A stretch of DNA of 64,000 nucleotides from Bacteroidota bacterium. Lineage in GTDB: Bacteria > Bacteroidota > Bacteroidia > AKYH767-A > 2013-40CM-41-45. The notes under the pieces are model-generated. The model was given only the letters and a program-made list of their open reading frames with translations. It made no database searches and was not told where the DNA came from. Position 1 is the first letter of the stretch. Each line of letters starts with the position of its first letter. Location: positions 1,922,001 through 1,986,000 of the forward strand of contig JADJON010000001.1 in the NCBI GenBank assembly GCA_016713765.1. The letters run 5' to 3'. Of this stretch, positions 25,472 to 35,435 are shown piece by piece. The translations under genes and the position numbers were made by a program.

Positions 25472-27403
25472 TTATCGGTTCAGGAGGACCTTGCGCACGG
25501 TGTCGCCTTGTTCGGTCCTTATTCTTAGGAAGTAATAGCCATTGGATCCGTCCAATTGGATTTCCAGTACAGTGGTTTTGGACGAAGGACGTACCGACTG
25601 GATGCGCGTTCCGGAAGCCGAGTAGCAGTCGACTGCCAGAATCTTGTTTCCGTTGATCGCTTTGATCGTAACCGGCATACCGGAGGAGACCGTGGGGTAC
25701 AGGTCGACCAGGGGTTTGTTCAGGGGGCGTATCGATGTAGTGTTCACCCACTGGCTGTCGCGCAGCATGAGGAACGGGGTCTTGTCGGCATTCTGGAACA
25801 TGTGCCGGAAACTGTCGATCTCGGCACTGTTGAGCGTAAACATCTCGTCGAGCCACTTCGGCGGCACACTCTGGTAATAGAGGGAAGTGATGACCCGGAA
25901 AGGGCCCACGGCGCCGTTCAACGGAACGTGGAAGTGAACGATATCGACACCGGTACCTTCCGTAGCGTTGTCCTTGTTGAAGTCGGGATCTGCCAAGGCA
26001 TCCGCTGAAATGGTAACGGTGTCGTAGGCATAGTGGCTGGTCGTGAATCCGGCGGGCGGGATCCGGTTGTCCTTGAGCAGGTGAGCGGCACGCTCGAGTA
26101 CGGAAGTGAAATCGTAGTTCACGTCACCCATCACCATTTCGTAGATCTGGGCCTGGTCCTCCCGTGTAATCACATTGTGGTGACTTTCGAAGCCGGCATC
26201 CTCGTCGGTTACGCGCGCATCGCTGTCGTAGCGACCCGAGGCAAAAACGGTATCACCGGCATTGTCCAGGACGATGAACTGCAACACCGCCCGGCGTGAT
26301 GGATAGCCCGAAGGGAATTTGTGGCCGGTCTTGTTTTCCAATCGAACCTGATAGTAGCTGGTGTCGGAGGCCGTGCTGTCGAAATTGACGGAAAGCGCCA
26401 CGGAACGTTCCTGCAGGAGTTGCGCGGTGGCGGCCAGGGTACTGTCGAAACGCGCATCCTCGACTTGGACATCCAGTGCCGCTTTGTTGTCGCGAATGAG
26501 TTGCAACATGAAGTGATTGGCACCGGCAAAAGTGTGCTGGTTGAACGGATAACGCGGCGTAAGGGCGATGTAGCCGTTGGCGATGACCACCGGATCCGGG
26601 AGTTGCGGCATGTGGCAGGTCTGGCACTTGATGTTGTTCGCCGGATAATTGGAGTTCAGGTACTCGTGATAAGTAGCCTGCTCGACAAACTGACCGCCGG
26701 TAGCGTTTCCATTGAGGTCGGCGGTGTTGGTGATGAGTGTATGGCAGGAGGAGCAAACGGCCGATCGGTCCATGTGCGGACTGTAAGTCGGCGTGTAGCC
26801 TTCGTACAACTGCATTGGCCCGGTCATCGGGAAAGTGAAGGGGCCGTAGATCGTGCGGGTGGTGTCGTATGGAATTTCACCGGAGAAGGTTAGCCCGACT
26901 GTCGAATCGATGGTATGACATCCTGCACAGGAGACTCCATCGAGTCCGAGACTGTCGGCATATAGATCGGTCAGACCGTAGTGCGCGTTACCACGAAAAC
27001 GTGAATTGTACCGTCCCATGGGTGCATGGCAGGACGTGCATTTGTCCTGCAACTCCGCGGCATGTCCGGGGTTGACGAGAATTTCCTGGCTGACCTTCGC
27101 CCGCCAGAGCGGATCCTTCGCGCTGAGTGCCATCATGGAACTTTCCCAATGCGAAAAGAGGTTCACGTCTTCGCCGTTCTCGTTGATGTTCGCCAGACCA
27201 AGGGTGTCGTGTCCGTGACAACCGCGGCAACTTGCAGACGTCATGTACCATTCACCCGGAACCAAGGGTGAGTGAACGCGTTGTTGTAAGGCTTCGAGTT
27301 CAGCCGGTGAATGGAAACGCGGACGCGGCTCGTCGTCCGGAATGGAACTGACAAATAAAATGAATGCCCCGAGGCAAAACAGGGCGATCAGGTAATGGCG
27401 CAT
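25472..27403 (-). CDS. Five-CxxCH multihaem cytochrome with T9SS-like tail
   Basis: 643 residues from the ATG at 27403 (MRHYLIALFCLGAFILFVSS, signal or anchor helix); the in-frame codon at 27436 is less likely. Five CxxCH haem-binding motifs: CRGCH (59), CTSCH (122), CAGCH (159), CSSCH (217) and CQTCH (260), in a layout like cytochrome c554/NapC-related proteins. Residues 300-550 form a beta-rich domain (YYQVRLENKTGHKFPSGYPS is typical of cytochrome-associated sandwich domains). The last 80 or so residues (KILAVDCYSASGTRIQSVRP, GYYFLRIRTEQGDTVRKVLL) look like a T9SS sorting domain. A surface electron-transfer protein is inferred. Confidence 0.88.
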   Translation of the reverse strand: MRHYLIALFCLGAFILFVSSIPDDEPRPRFHSPAELEALQQRVHSPLVPGEWYMTSASCRGCHGHDTLGLANINENGEDVNLFSHWESSMMALSAKDPLWRAKVSQEILVNPGHAAELQDKCTSCHAPMGRYNSRFRGNAHYGLTDLYADSLGLDGVSCAGCHTIDSTVGLTFSGEIPYDTTRTIYGPFTFPMTGPMQLYEGYTPTYSPHMDRSAVCSSCHTLITNTADLNGNATGGQFVEQATYHEYLNSNYPANNIKCQTCHMPQLPDPVVIANGYIALTPRYPFNQHTFAGANHFMLQLIRDNKAALDVQVEDARFDSTLAATAQLLQERSVALSVNFDSTASDTSYYQVRLENKTGHKFPSGYPSRRAVLQFIVLDNAGDTVFASGRYDSDARVTDEDAGFESHHNVITREDQAQIYEMVMGDVNYDFTSVLERAAHLLKDNRIPPAGFTTSHYAYDTVTISADALADPDFNKDNATEGTGVDIVHFHVPLNGAVGPFRVITSLYYQSVPPKWLDEMFTLNSAEIDSFRHMFQNADKTPFLMLRDSQWVNTTSIRPLNKPLVDLYPTVSSGMPVTIKAINGNKILAVDCYSASGTRIQSVRPSSKTTVLEIQLDGSNGYYFLRIRTEQGDTVRKVLLNR

Positions 27404-27600
27404 TGCTGCAGGCTGACTGGCTGGGAAGTCCGACAATTTTAATCAAAAAATCCGTGAAAACCCAATGGTTTCCGGCTGTTGGAGCAGGTCTGTCTGAAAG
27501 GCCGTGCATGCAAAATGTCTGGGCAGAAAACCGCCGAAAAACAGGATATGCGGGATAAAAGCACCAAATACTTAATCAAAAATTCATCGAAATCCAGTGA

Positions 27601-30600
27601 TCAAAGGTCAACAACCTTGTTCTCCCGAAGGTAAGCCAGGCTGGCCCTGTCGATCGCATAGCCCATTTGTTTCAACAGGTCGCAGTAGGAGGACAATTGT
27701 TGACGATGAGCAGGGCGTTCCGCGCCGGTCTTGAAATCGACGATCCGGATGCGGTTTGCATTGAAGACCACGCGATCCGGGCGTTGACTGCTACCATCGG
27801 GCAAGAGAATCTCCTGTTCTGCACGCGCGGTCCAGCCGTCTTCGTAGTAGGCTTCCATGCCGGGCAGTTCCATTCCGGCCCTGACTTGACGTTCGACCTC
27901 TTCCGCTTCCTCTTCCCGAAGGAGTCCGTCAAACACCTGTGCTTGTACGGCCCGTCCAATATCGGACGATGCGGTGATCTCGGAAAGCAAGCGGTGGACG
28001 ATGATGCCGAACCGTTTTCCGCTGGATTTTTCTTCCTCCCACATACCGGTGAGATCGCGTGCCTTGGAAGCGATGCTGATCCGTTCCTGCCAGCGGTGGA
28101 TGGGATAGGAGCGGAGTACCTCGGTCTTCGTTCCGGCAGGCGATGCTTCCGGCGATGGCATCGGTTCGCCGGCTACCCATTCCTCGCCGGACCGGATCAG
28201 TTTATCCATGCTGTCGCAGGTCCTGCTGACCAACTGCGATATTTTGCTCAGTTCGCCGCCGGAATCTTCCGGAAGGAATACGTGCAATTCGTGTTCGGCT
28301 CGGGTGAAGGCGACATAAAGCAAGTTGGCGTTGTCGACGAGTTGCTGTTGGATCTCTTCCCGGTACGCGGCTTCATACGCGGTACCAAGAAGTTTCTTTC
28401 CGGTATTGAGGGCTACTTTCCCGATCTGATCGAACGGTGGTTCGTCGGTCGTAGCCCAAATCCATTCGTTCGCCTTGGGGAAAAGTGACCAGTCGGTAAA
28501 GGGCATGATGACGATCGGGAACTGCAGTCCTTTCGACTTGTGGATCGACATGATGCGCAAGGCGTTCACATCCTCCGGGACCACCACCGATTTGGTAAGA
28601 CCGATCTCGTTCTCATCCCACCAGCTGATGAAGGCCGTCAGATTGCCAGAATCATTCTGGGTGAATTCAAGTGCCAGGTCCTGGAAGCGCTGGAGGTAGG
28701 CATCGGGTTCACGGTTGAGCAGGAAGATCGCGGCGAGTTGTTCGCTGAGCTCATAAACGGGCAGCTTCGAGAGATAGGGCAGGTGCGCGGTGAAAGTTTC
28801 GGGAAGTAATTGGTTAAACGCATTGTCGGTATGGACTTCCGAATCGAAGAGCGAAATCGTTGCGGACGGTCGTTTGCGGCTTTTCAGCTGATGGTCGGCA
28901 AAAAGCCGATGGAGCGAGACGCCGTCTTGTTCCCGTAACTGGGTGACATAGTAATGCAACAATTGACTCTTGGCGATGCTGTTGCCGGGATCGGCAAGGT
29001 AGCGGAATACGTTCAGCAGAAACTGAATCAACGGGTGCGTTCCCAGGAGCAATGAATCCGGAGAAATGATGTCGCGGATGCCCCGCTGAAAAAGTTCGGT
29101 GGCGAGCAGGTTGCCGTCGCGGTTGTTGCGCACTAAGAGGGTGATGTCGCGCAACTGATAGCCACGTTTCAATAATTGCCCGATGGTATCGGCAGTCGCT
29201 TCAATGGCGGCAGCTTTCCAGGTCCGTTCTTCACCGGTTGCCGGATCGGTGGAGGCGGTGAGCGGGCGAATCCGAACAAAACCGCCGATGTCGTTTTTCT
29301 TCGCAACGGCCTGTGCCAGTCCGGCTCCATAGGCCTGCCGCAGCAGCGGCAAAGCTCCGGCTTCTTTCACGTCTTCGAGCAGCGGTGGTACTTTTTCGAA
29401 GAAACTGTTGTTGAACAAGACGATCTCGCGTTTACTGCGATAGTTCGTGTCCAGTACATCTTCCATGAAGAGCGAGCCGAACGCCCGCAAGTCTCGCCGG
29501 ATTCCCTGTAAAAGCAATGACATGTCGCCGCCCCGCCAGCGGTAGATGGATTGCTTGGCATCGCCCACCACGAGCGCCATGAAGCCGCTGCCCAGCGTGT
29601 GTTCCAACAAGGGCAGGATGTTTTGCCATTGGATGAGGGAGGTGTCCTGGAATTCATCGATCAGCAGATACTTGTATCGGGTGCCGACCTTTTCATAGAT
29701 GAACGGGGCGTCCGATTCCTGCATCACGGCTCCCAACAGGCGAGGGGTATCGGAGATGAGGATCTTATTGTTCTCGTTCCGGTAATCGCGGTAGTGCAGG
29801 GAAAGGTCGTTGACGATCCCGAAGAGGTACAGGGTCTTGAGCAGTTGGAAACCGGTGGCATAGCGCCGCAGGTCCCGGTCCTGGATCTCGATCGCTTTGC
29901 GCAGGAGTGGCAGCAAACGACTTTCAGCCAGGTGCACGATCTCCTGCCGGTGTTCCGACTTTTTCGCGGCCCAGGCTTCCGGATTCTCCGCGGCAGCAAG
30001 GGCTCGTTTGGTTGCCGTGACGGCATCGGGATCTCGCGCGTTTTGCAAACGATCCAGGTAGCCCGCGACTCCGCTTTTGCCAAAGCTGAAATCATCCACC
30101 TTCAGTCCGGCATTACGGATCACGTCGATCGCTTCGCGGCCGATCTCCTGCAGAGATTTTTCGAAGGATTTCCGAAGCGTAGTCAGGTCGTGGTAAAAGT
30201 CGTGAACAGTCTTCCGGTCCAGTACCCGGGTGTTCCCCTGGTCGTCACGAAAGAGCTGTTTGGCCACCACGAAGAGGTCCTGTTCGATGTTCCAGCCACG
30301 ATCAGCTTCGATCTTGTGCAGGATCAGTTGTTCGAGCCATCTCGTCAGCTCTTCATCTTTGCCGGCTTCCCGCAGCAGGCGGTCCACGACCTCCTTGCAG
30401 ACATCCTCTTCGTCGAGGTCGATCTCCAGTCGAAGGGGCAGGTGGATCTCGCGTGCCAGGGAACGCAGCAGCCGTTGAAAAAAACTGTCAATGGTGCTGA
30501 CCGAGAACGAACTGTAATCGTGCAGGATCAGCTTGAGTGTTAGCGCCGCTCGATCCCGAAGGATGACTTCCGGCAGTAGTTGCTGTAATGCTGCTGCGAG

Positions 30601-30804
30601 GCCGGGATTTGATTCCTGCTGCAGTTCGGTCAGCGCGCGGATGACCCTGGATTTCATTTCATCCGCGGCTTTATTGGTAAAGGTGATGGCCAGAATGTGC
30701 CGGTAATCTTCCGGATGCCGCAGAACGAGGTGCAGGTATTCCAGCACCAGCGTGTAGGTCTTGCCTGAGCCTGCGGATGAGCGGTAGATCTTCAGCGCGT
30801 TCAC
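27601..30804 (-). CDS. AddA-like UvrD/Rep helicase-nuclease
   Basis: 1067 residues; the start is GTG at 30804 (MNALKIYRSSAGSGKTYTLV). Superfamily 1A helicase motifs: Walker A SSAGSGKTYT, motif Ia AITFTNKAADEMKSR, Walker B YLLIDEFQDTSLIQW, motif III GDAKQSIYRWRGGD, motif V RIMSIHKSKGLQFP, motif VI LLYVAFTRAEHELHV. A C-terminal PD-(D/E)XK nuclease follows (about 960-1055): RPDRVVF, IVDFKTG and QLSSYC. It should process DNA double-strand ends for recombination, as AddAB/RecBCD does. The usual partner AddB is not next to it. It is divergent from the VWA gene. Confidence 0.94.
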   Translation of the reverse strand: MNALKIYRSSAGSGKTYTLVLEYLHLVLRHPEDYRHILAITFTNKAADEMKSRVIRALTELQQESNPGLAAALQQLLPEVILRDRAALTLKLILHDYSSFSVSTIDSFFQRLLRSLAREIHLPLRLEIDLDEEDVCKEVVDRLLREAGKDEELTRWLEQLILHKIEADRGWNIEQDLFVVAKQLFRDDQGNTRVLDRKTVHDFYHDLTTLRKSFEKSLQEIGREAIDVIRNAGLKVDDFSFGKSGVAGYLDRLQNARDPDAVTATKRALAAAENPEAWAAKKSEHRQEIVHLAESRLLPLLRKAIEIQDRDLRRYATGFQLLKTLYLFGIVNDLSLHYRDYRNENNKILISDTPRLLGAVMQESDAPFIYEKVGTRYKYLLIDEFQDTSLIQWQNILPLLEHTLGSGFMALVVGDAKQSIYRWRGGDMSLLLQGIRRDLRAFGSLFMEDVLDTNYRSKREIVLFNNSFFEKVPPLLEDVKEAGALPLLRQAYGAGLAQAVAKKNDIGGFVRIRPLTASTDPATGEERTWKAAAIEATADTIGQLLKRGYQLRDITLLVRNNRDGNLLATELFQRGIRDIISPDSLLLGTHPLIQFLLNVFRYLADPGNSIAKSQLLHYYVTQLREQDGVSLHRLFADHQLKSRKRPSATISLFDSEVHTDNAFNQLLPETFTAHLPYLSKLPVYELSEQLAAIFLLNREPDAYLQRFQDLALEFTQNDSGNLTAFISWWDENEIGLTKSVVVPEDVNALRIMSIHKSKGLQFPIVIMPFTDWSLFPKANEWIWATTDEPPFDQIGKVALNTGKKLLGTAYEAAYREEIQQQLVDNANLLYVAFTRAEHELHVFLPEDSGGELSKISQLVSRTCDSMDKLIRSGEEWVAGEPMPSPEASPAGTKTEVLRSYPIHRWQERISIASKARDLTGMWEEEKSSGKRFGIIVHRLLSEITASSDIGRAVQAQVFDGLLREEEAEEVERQVRAGMELPGMEAYYEDGWTARAEQEILLPDGSSQRPDRVVFNANRIRIVDFKTGAERPAHRQQLSSYCDLLKQMGYAIDRASLAYLRENKVVDL

Positions 30805-30920
30805 CTTTCAAAGATAGCCGCCTTGTGCTGTCCGTAGCGGCGTTCGCGAACTTTTTCCGACAAAGTTTGTTTCCAGTGCAGCGTTTTCTCCCCGCTCTTG
30901 GTTAACTTTGGAAGTACAGC

Positions 30921-32012
30921 ATGATCGGTTTTCGCTTCAGTAAATTTAAACCCGGTCCGGAGCAGAGGTCGCCCTTCGATCGGCTCCTGAACCTGTTTTT
31001 GCAATTGCTCACCTATACGGCCGGTGATGCCAACGAGGCGTTGCAATGGATGAATGAACTCGACCGGGAGCACGGGTTGACCGACAACGAATATTCGATG
31101 GGGGATTTCGTAGAAGACCTAAAGCGGAAAGGCTACCTGCGCGACGATACCAACGGTGGACTCGTGATGACACCCAAAGCGGAGCAGTCGATCCGCAAAT
31201 CCGCTTTGGAGGAAGTGTTCGGAAAGCTCAGGCGCAGCGCGCCCGGGCGACATTCCACGCGTTTTACCGGAATCGGCGAAGAACCCACGGGTGATCTGCG
31301 GGAATACCGCTTCGGCGATACGGCCGATCAGATCAGCATGACCGAATCGATCCGCAACGCGCAGATCAACCACGGACTGCTCGACTTTCACCTGATGGAA
31401 GACGACCTGGAGGTTTCGGAGCGGGAGCATCAGTCGCAGACTTCAACCGTCCTGATGATCGACATCAGTCATTCGATGATCCTGTATGGCGAAGACCGTA
31501 TCACGCCGGCAAAAAAAGTCGCGATGGCACTGGCGGAGCTGATCCGGATACGCTTCCCGAAGGATACGCTGGATGTCATCGTCTTCGGTGACGATGCCTG
31601 GCCGATCTCCGTGAAGGACTTGCCCTACCTGCAGGTTGGCCCCTATCATACCAATACGCCCGCCGGACTGGAACTGGCCATGGACCTGCTGCGCCGGCGG
31701 AAGAATCCGAACAAACAGATCTTCATGATCACCGACGGCAAGCCCAGTTGCATGCGGGTCGGTGACCGGTTGTACAAGAACAGTTTCGGCCTTGACCGCA
31801 GGATCGTCAACAAGTGCCTGACGTTGGCATCCAATTGCAAGCGGTTACGGATTCCGATCACCACCTTCATGGTTGCGGAAGATCCCTACCTGCGTTCGTT
31901 TATTCACGAGTTCTCGGAGGCGAATGGGGGCAAGGCCTTTTATACATCGTTGAAAGGGCTGGGACAATTCGTCCTGGAAGATTTTGAACGCAACCGGGTA
32001 CGCAGGCGCTGA
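30921..32012 (+). CDS. VWA-domain protein paired with an AAA+ ATPase
   Basis: 363 residues. The N-terminal 160 residues are helical and charged (DRLLNLFLQLLTYTAGDANE) and not recognised beyond this family. The von Willebrand A domain (about 175-340) has an intact metal-ion site: MIDISHSM (DxSxS-like; DISHS), Thr in the NTPAGLEL segment and Asp in FMITDGKP. Family members act with MoxR/chelatase-type AAA+ ATPases, the VWA subunit delivering the substrate. The partner is 27 bases downstream, so they form one operon. TAACTTTG at 30903-30910 is a consensus -7 box. Substrate unknown. Confidence 0.92.
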   Translation: MIGFRFSKFKPGPEQRSPFDRLLNLFLQLLTYTAGDANEALQWMNELDREHGLTDNEYSMGDFVEDLKRKGYLRDDTNGGLVMTPKAEQSIRKSALEEVFGKLRRSAPGRHSTRFTGIGEEPTGDLREYRFGDTADQISMTESIRNAQINHGLLDFHLMEDDLEVSEREHQSQTSTVLMIDISHSMILYGEDRITPAKKVAMALAELIRIRFPKDTLDVIVFGDDAWPISVKDLPYLQVGPYHTNTPAGLELAMDLLRRRKNPNKQIFMITDGKPSCMRVGDRLYKNSFGLDRRIVNKCLTLASNCKRLRIPITTFMVAEDPYLRSFIHEFSEANGGKAFYTSLKGLGQFVLEDFERNRVRRR

Positions 32013-32039
32013 TCCATGTTGTAAAAAAAATTGACTGAT

Positions 32040-33521
32040 ATGTCACTGACCAAACTGACCACACTTGGCGCCCTGAAAGCGTCCGGATATCAATCCCGCA
32101 GTATCAAGGAAGAGCTGAGGGCGAATTTGTTGAAGAAACTGCAGTCAGGTGAAAAAGTGTTCGAAGGCATTCGCGCATTCGATACGACCGTCATACCGGA
32201 TATCGAGCGAGCGATCCTTTCGCGCCACAACATCCTGTTACTTGGCTTGCGCGGCCAGGCTAAGACCCGGATGGCGCGCATGATGACCCGGCTCCTGGAT
32301 GAATGGATCCCCGTGGTCAAAGGGTCGGAGATCAACGACGATCCGTTTCATCCGATTTCCCGCTACGCGCGTGACCTGATCGCCGGTCAGGGTGACGATA
32401 CCGTGATCGAGTGGATGCACCGCGATGAACGTTACACCGAAAAACTGGCGACGCCCGATGTGTCGGTCGCTGATCTGGTGGGTGATGTCGATCCGATCAA
32501 AGCCGCCAACCTGAAGCTGCCTTATTCCGACGAACGGGTGATACACTTCGGACTTATTCCCCGGTCACATCGTTGCATCTTCGTCATCAACGAACTACCC
32601 GATCTGCAAGCGCGCATCCAGGTGGCCTTGTTCAACATCCTCCAGGAGGGCGACATGCAGATCCGTGGATTCAAGTTGCGCCTGCCGCTCGATATCGAGT
32701 TCGTATTTACGGCCAATCCCGAGGACTATACGAACCGTGGTTCGATCGTCACCCCGCTGAAAGACCGCATCGAAAGCCAGATCCTGACGCACTATCCGAA
32801 AGACCTGGAGAGCGCGCGGGAGATCACCCGGCAAGAGGCGCACCCAAGCAGGGAGCAGGCGGAAGCCATCCGAATTCCGCCACTCGCGGAAGACCTGTTG
32901 GAGCAGATCGCCTTCGAAGCCCGCAGCAGCGAGTACATTGATCCCAAGAGCGGGGTGTCGGCTCGTCTGACGATCTCGGCCAAGGAGAATCTTTACAGTA
33001 CGGTGGAACGCAGGATCATCCTGAATAAGGAAACGACCGGCTGCGTGCGCATCGCGGATTTCCAGGGTGTCATTCCTTCCATCACCGGAAAGATCGAACT
33101 CGTGTACGAAGGCGAGCAGGAGGGAACGCAGATCGTCGCACAGAACCTGGTAGGAAAGGCGGTTCGCACCTTGTTCACCCGGTATTTCCCGAGTCCGGAA
33201 AAGAGTAAGAAGAAGAAAGAGCCGAATCCCTATCAGCCCGTGTTGGACTGGTTCAGCAGCGGACATGAATTGGACCTCTTGCACGACATCCCGGCTAAGC
33301 AGTACCAAAAGACCTTAAGCGGTGTGCCGGGACTGAAGGAGATCGTTCAGCAATTTCACCCACAGGCCAAAGGCGATGAGCAACTTCTTCTCATGGAATT
33401 CCTGTTGCACGGCCTCGCGGAATTCTCGCTGCTAAGTCGTGGTAATCTGCAGACGGGGACACGGTTCAAGGACCTGTTCAGTTCGGTCATGAACAGCGGC
33501 GCCGGTGATGAGCAAAGCTGA
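32040..33521 (+). CDS. Magnesium-chelatase/MoxR-like AAA+ ATPase
   Basis: 493 residues from the ATG at 32040 (MSLTKLTTLGALKASGYQSR). The P-loop is LLGLRGQAKTRMAR (GxxGxxKT, with Ala where Gly is usual), and the Walker B position reads CIFVINELPDL, with Asn where Asp is normal. The VFTANPEDYTNRGSIVTPLKDR segment is the sensor/arginine-finger region typical of chelatase ATPases. Similar proteins with the same INELPDL are, to my recollection, common in Bacteroidota, so the deviation may be ancestral rather than a defect. It is cotranscribed with the VWA gene. The stop is two bases from the convergent ispE stop. Confidence 0.92.
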   Translation: MSLTKLTTLGALKASGYQSRSIKEELRANLLKKLQSGEKVFEGIRAFDTTVIPDIERAILSRHNILLLGLRGQAKTRMARMMTRLLDEWIPVVKGSEINDDPFHPISRYARDLIAGQGDDTVIEWMHRDERYTEKLATPDVSVADLVGDVDPIKAANLKLPYSDERVIHFGLIPRSHRCIFVINELPDLQARIQVALFNILQEGDMQIRGFKLRLPLDIEFVFTANPEDYTNRGSIVTPLKDRIESQILTHYPKDLESAREITRQEAHPSREQAEAIRIPPLAEDLLEQIAFEARSSEYIDPKSGVSARLTISAKENLYSTVERRIILNKETTGCVRIADFQGVIPSITGKIELVYEGEQEGTQIVAQNLVGKAVRTLFTRYFPSPEKSKKKKEPNPYQPVLDWFSSGHELDLLHDIPAKQYQKTLSGVPGLKEIVQQFHPQAKGDEQLLLMEFLLHGLAEFSLLSRGNLQTGTRFKDLFSSVMNSGAGDEQS

Positions 33522-33523
33522 GC

Positions 33524-34342
33524 TCAGAGTCGGCCTTGCCAGACCGTAGCGCTCCGGAAGTGCATGTGTACGTCGGTCGGCTGTTCAAAAATTCCGAAGA
33601 CCGCGGAACCACTTCCACTCATGGAGGCATAAACAGCGCCGAGCTTGTAGAGTTGCTCCTTGATCTTGCGGATGGAAGGATGTTTGATGAAGATCGTTTC
33701 TTCGAAATCATTCACGAGTACCTCCCGCCACTGCGCCACCGGTTTCCTGACCAGTACCCGAAGTGATTCCCGGTCCGCCTTGGGCGTAATGCCGCTATAA
33801 GCCTCGGCTGTGCTCACATGTGCGCGCGGTTTTACGATCACCAGTTGATAGCCTTTGAGGTCCACTTTCGCCGATTCAAAAACATCGCCTCGACCGGTGG
33901 CACGAACCGCTTTGTTCTGGATGAAGAAGGGACAATCGCTTCCGAGCCGGGCCGCATAGTTTTCGAGGCGGGCAACCGGGATCTTCAGGCGGAACAGGTC
34001 GTTGATCAAACGTAAGGCGAAGGCTGCGTCGGCTGATCCGCCACCGAGTCCCGCGCCGATGGGCAGGTTCTTGTGGAGGTGCATGCGAATCGGCGGCAGG
34101 GGGAAATCGGCGGCCAGCAATTGATACGCGCGAACGCACAGATTCTTGTCGCGCGGTCCATAGATGCGAATGCCACTGTTGCGGAAATCGATGTCGGATT
34201 CATTTCCTTCGTCGCGTACGATCTCCAGGATATCCGTCCAGGGAACAGGATAAAAGACCGTATCCAGTTCGTGGAAACCATCTTCACGTCGGGAAAGGAC
34301 GTGCAAGCCCAGGTTGATCTTGCAATTCGGAAAGCTGATCAC
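33524..34342 (-). CDS. ispE: 4-diphosphocytidyl-2-C-methyl-D-erythritol kinase
   Basis: 272 residues, GTG start at 34342 (MISFPNCKINLGLHVLSRRE), which aligns with the usual start of the family. GHMP-kinase ATP-binding motif LPIGAGLGGGSADAAFAL (about 90-107) and C-terminal MSGSGSAVFGIF. It phosphorylates CDP-methylerythritol in the MEP pathway to isopentenyl diphosphate. It is downstream of accA on the same strand with a 63-base gap. Confidence 0.96.
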   Translation of the reverse strand: MISFPNCKINLGLHVLSRREDGFHELDTVFYPVPWTDILEIVRDEGNESDIDFRNSGIRIYGPRDKNLCVRAYQLLAADFPLPPIRMHLHKNLPIGAGLGGGSADAAFALRLINDLFRLKIPVARLENYAARLGSDCPFFIQNKAVRATGRGDVFESAKVDLKGYQLVIVKPRAHVSTAEAYSGITPKADRESLRVLVRKPVAQWREVLVNDFEETIFIKHPSIRKIKEQLYKLGAVYASMSGSGSAVFGIFEQPTDVHMHFRSATVWQGRL

Positions 34343-34405
34343 GGGGCGATGCGAAACGCCGGAAAGGGGCAGCGGGTAAGGTGTACCGGTTGCGCCATCC
34401 TGCCA

Positions 34406-35362
34406 TTATTGTTCTGCTACCACGCCCATCGAACAGAATTTTTCAATCCGTTCGTGGACCAGGGTCGCGCGATCCTTGGCGAGTAAGTCGGCCAGGTGCT
34501 TCTTGATTTCAGCTTTGACAATCCGGAACATCTGTTCGGGTTGGGTATGCGCCGCACCGATCGGTTCCCGGATGATTCCGTCGATCAGTTTGTTCTTCAG
34601 CATATCCTCCGCGGTGAGTTTCAGGACCTCCGCGGCTTTTTCCTTGTAGTCCCAGCTTCTCCAGAGAATAGAGGAACAGGATTCCGGTGAGATGACCGAG
34701 TACCAGGTGTTCTCCAGCATCAGGACGCGGTCGCCGATGCCGATGCCGAGCGCGCCACCGGAAGCCCCCTCGCCGATGATGATGCAAATGACCGGTACCT
34801 TGAGTTTGGCCATCTCAAACAGGTTGCGGGCAATGGCTTCGCCCTGGCCCCGTTCTTCGGCTTCCAGACCGGGATATGCTCCCGGCGTATCAATGAAAGT
34901 AACGACCGGCTTGTTGAACTTTTCAGCCAGCTTCATGAGTCGAAGCGCTTTCCGGTATCCTTCCGGGTTGGCCATACCGAAGTTTCGGTATTGCCGTTGC
35001 TTGGTGGTGGCACCCTTCTGTTGTCCGATGAACATGACAGTCTGTCCGTCAATAGAACCGAAGCCGCCCACGATGGCCTTATCGTCCCGCACGGTTCGAT
35101 CGCCGAATTGTTCGATGAAATTCTTCTCGGTAATCGACTCGATGTAGGCGAGGGTGTAGGGGCGGTCGGGGTGACGGGACAACTGAACACGTTGCCAGGG
35201 TGTGATCTTGCTATAGATGACCTTGCGGGTTTCCTCCAGTTTCAGTTCCAACTGGCGTACGGCTACGCTGACATCCACCTTGCTTTTTTCACCGATCTGC
35301 TTCTGCTTGTCGATCTGGTCCAGGAGGTCCGAGATCGGTTTTTCAAAGTCGAGGAAGTTCAT
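34406..35362 (-). CDS. accA: Acetyl-CoA carboxylase carboxyltransferase subunit alpha
   Basis: 318 residues, normal length. N-terminal helical region ([16 protein letters not shown]), then the crotonase-fold core with [12 protein letters not shown] and [15 protein letters not shown], which form the carboxybiotin/acetyl-CoA site. It pairs with AccD (not in the window) to make malonyl-CoA for fatty acid synthesis. ATG at 35362. Confidence 0.97.
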   Translation of the reverse strand: MNFLDFEKPISDLLDQIDKQKQIGEKSKVDVSVAVRQLELKLEETRKVIYSKITPWQRVQLSRHPDRPYTLAYIESITEKNFIEQFGDRTVRDDKAIVGGFGSIDGQTVMFIGQQKGATTKQRQYRNFGMANPEGYRKALRLMKLAEKFNKPVVTFIDTPGAYPGLEAEERGQGEAIARNLFEMAKLKVPVICIIIGEGASGGALGIGIGDRVLMLENTWYSVISPESCSSILWRSWDYKEKAAEVLKLTAEDMLKNKLIDGIIREPIGAAHTQPEQMFRIVKAEIKKHLADLLAKDRATLVHERIEKFCSMGVVAEQ

Positions 35363-35435
35363 AATAAGCTTTTAATCAACGACTTGCAATTCAGTTCGCT
35401 TGTCATTGCACTACGAATATACAAAGCGCCGGATT

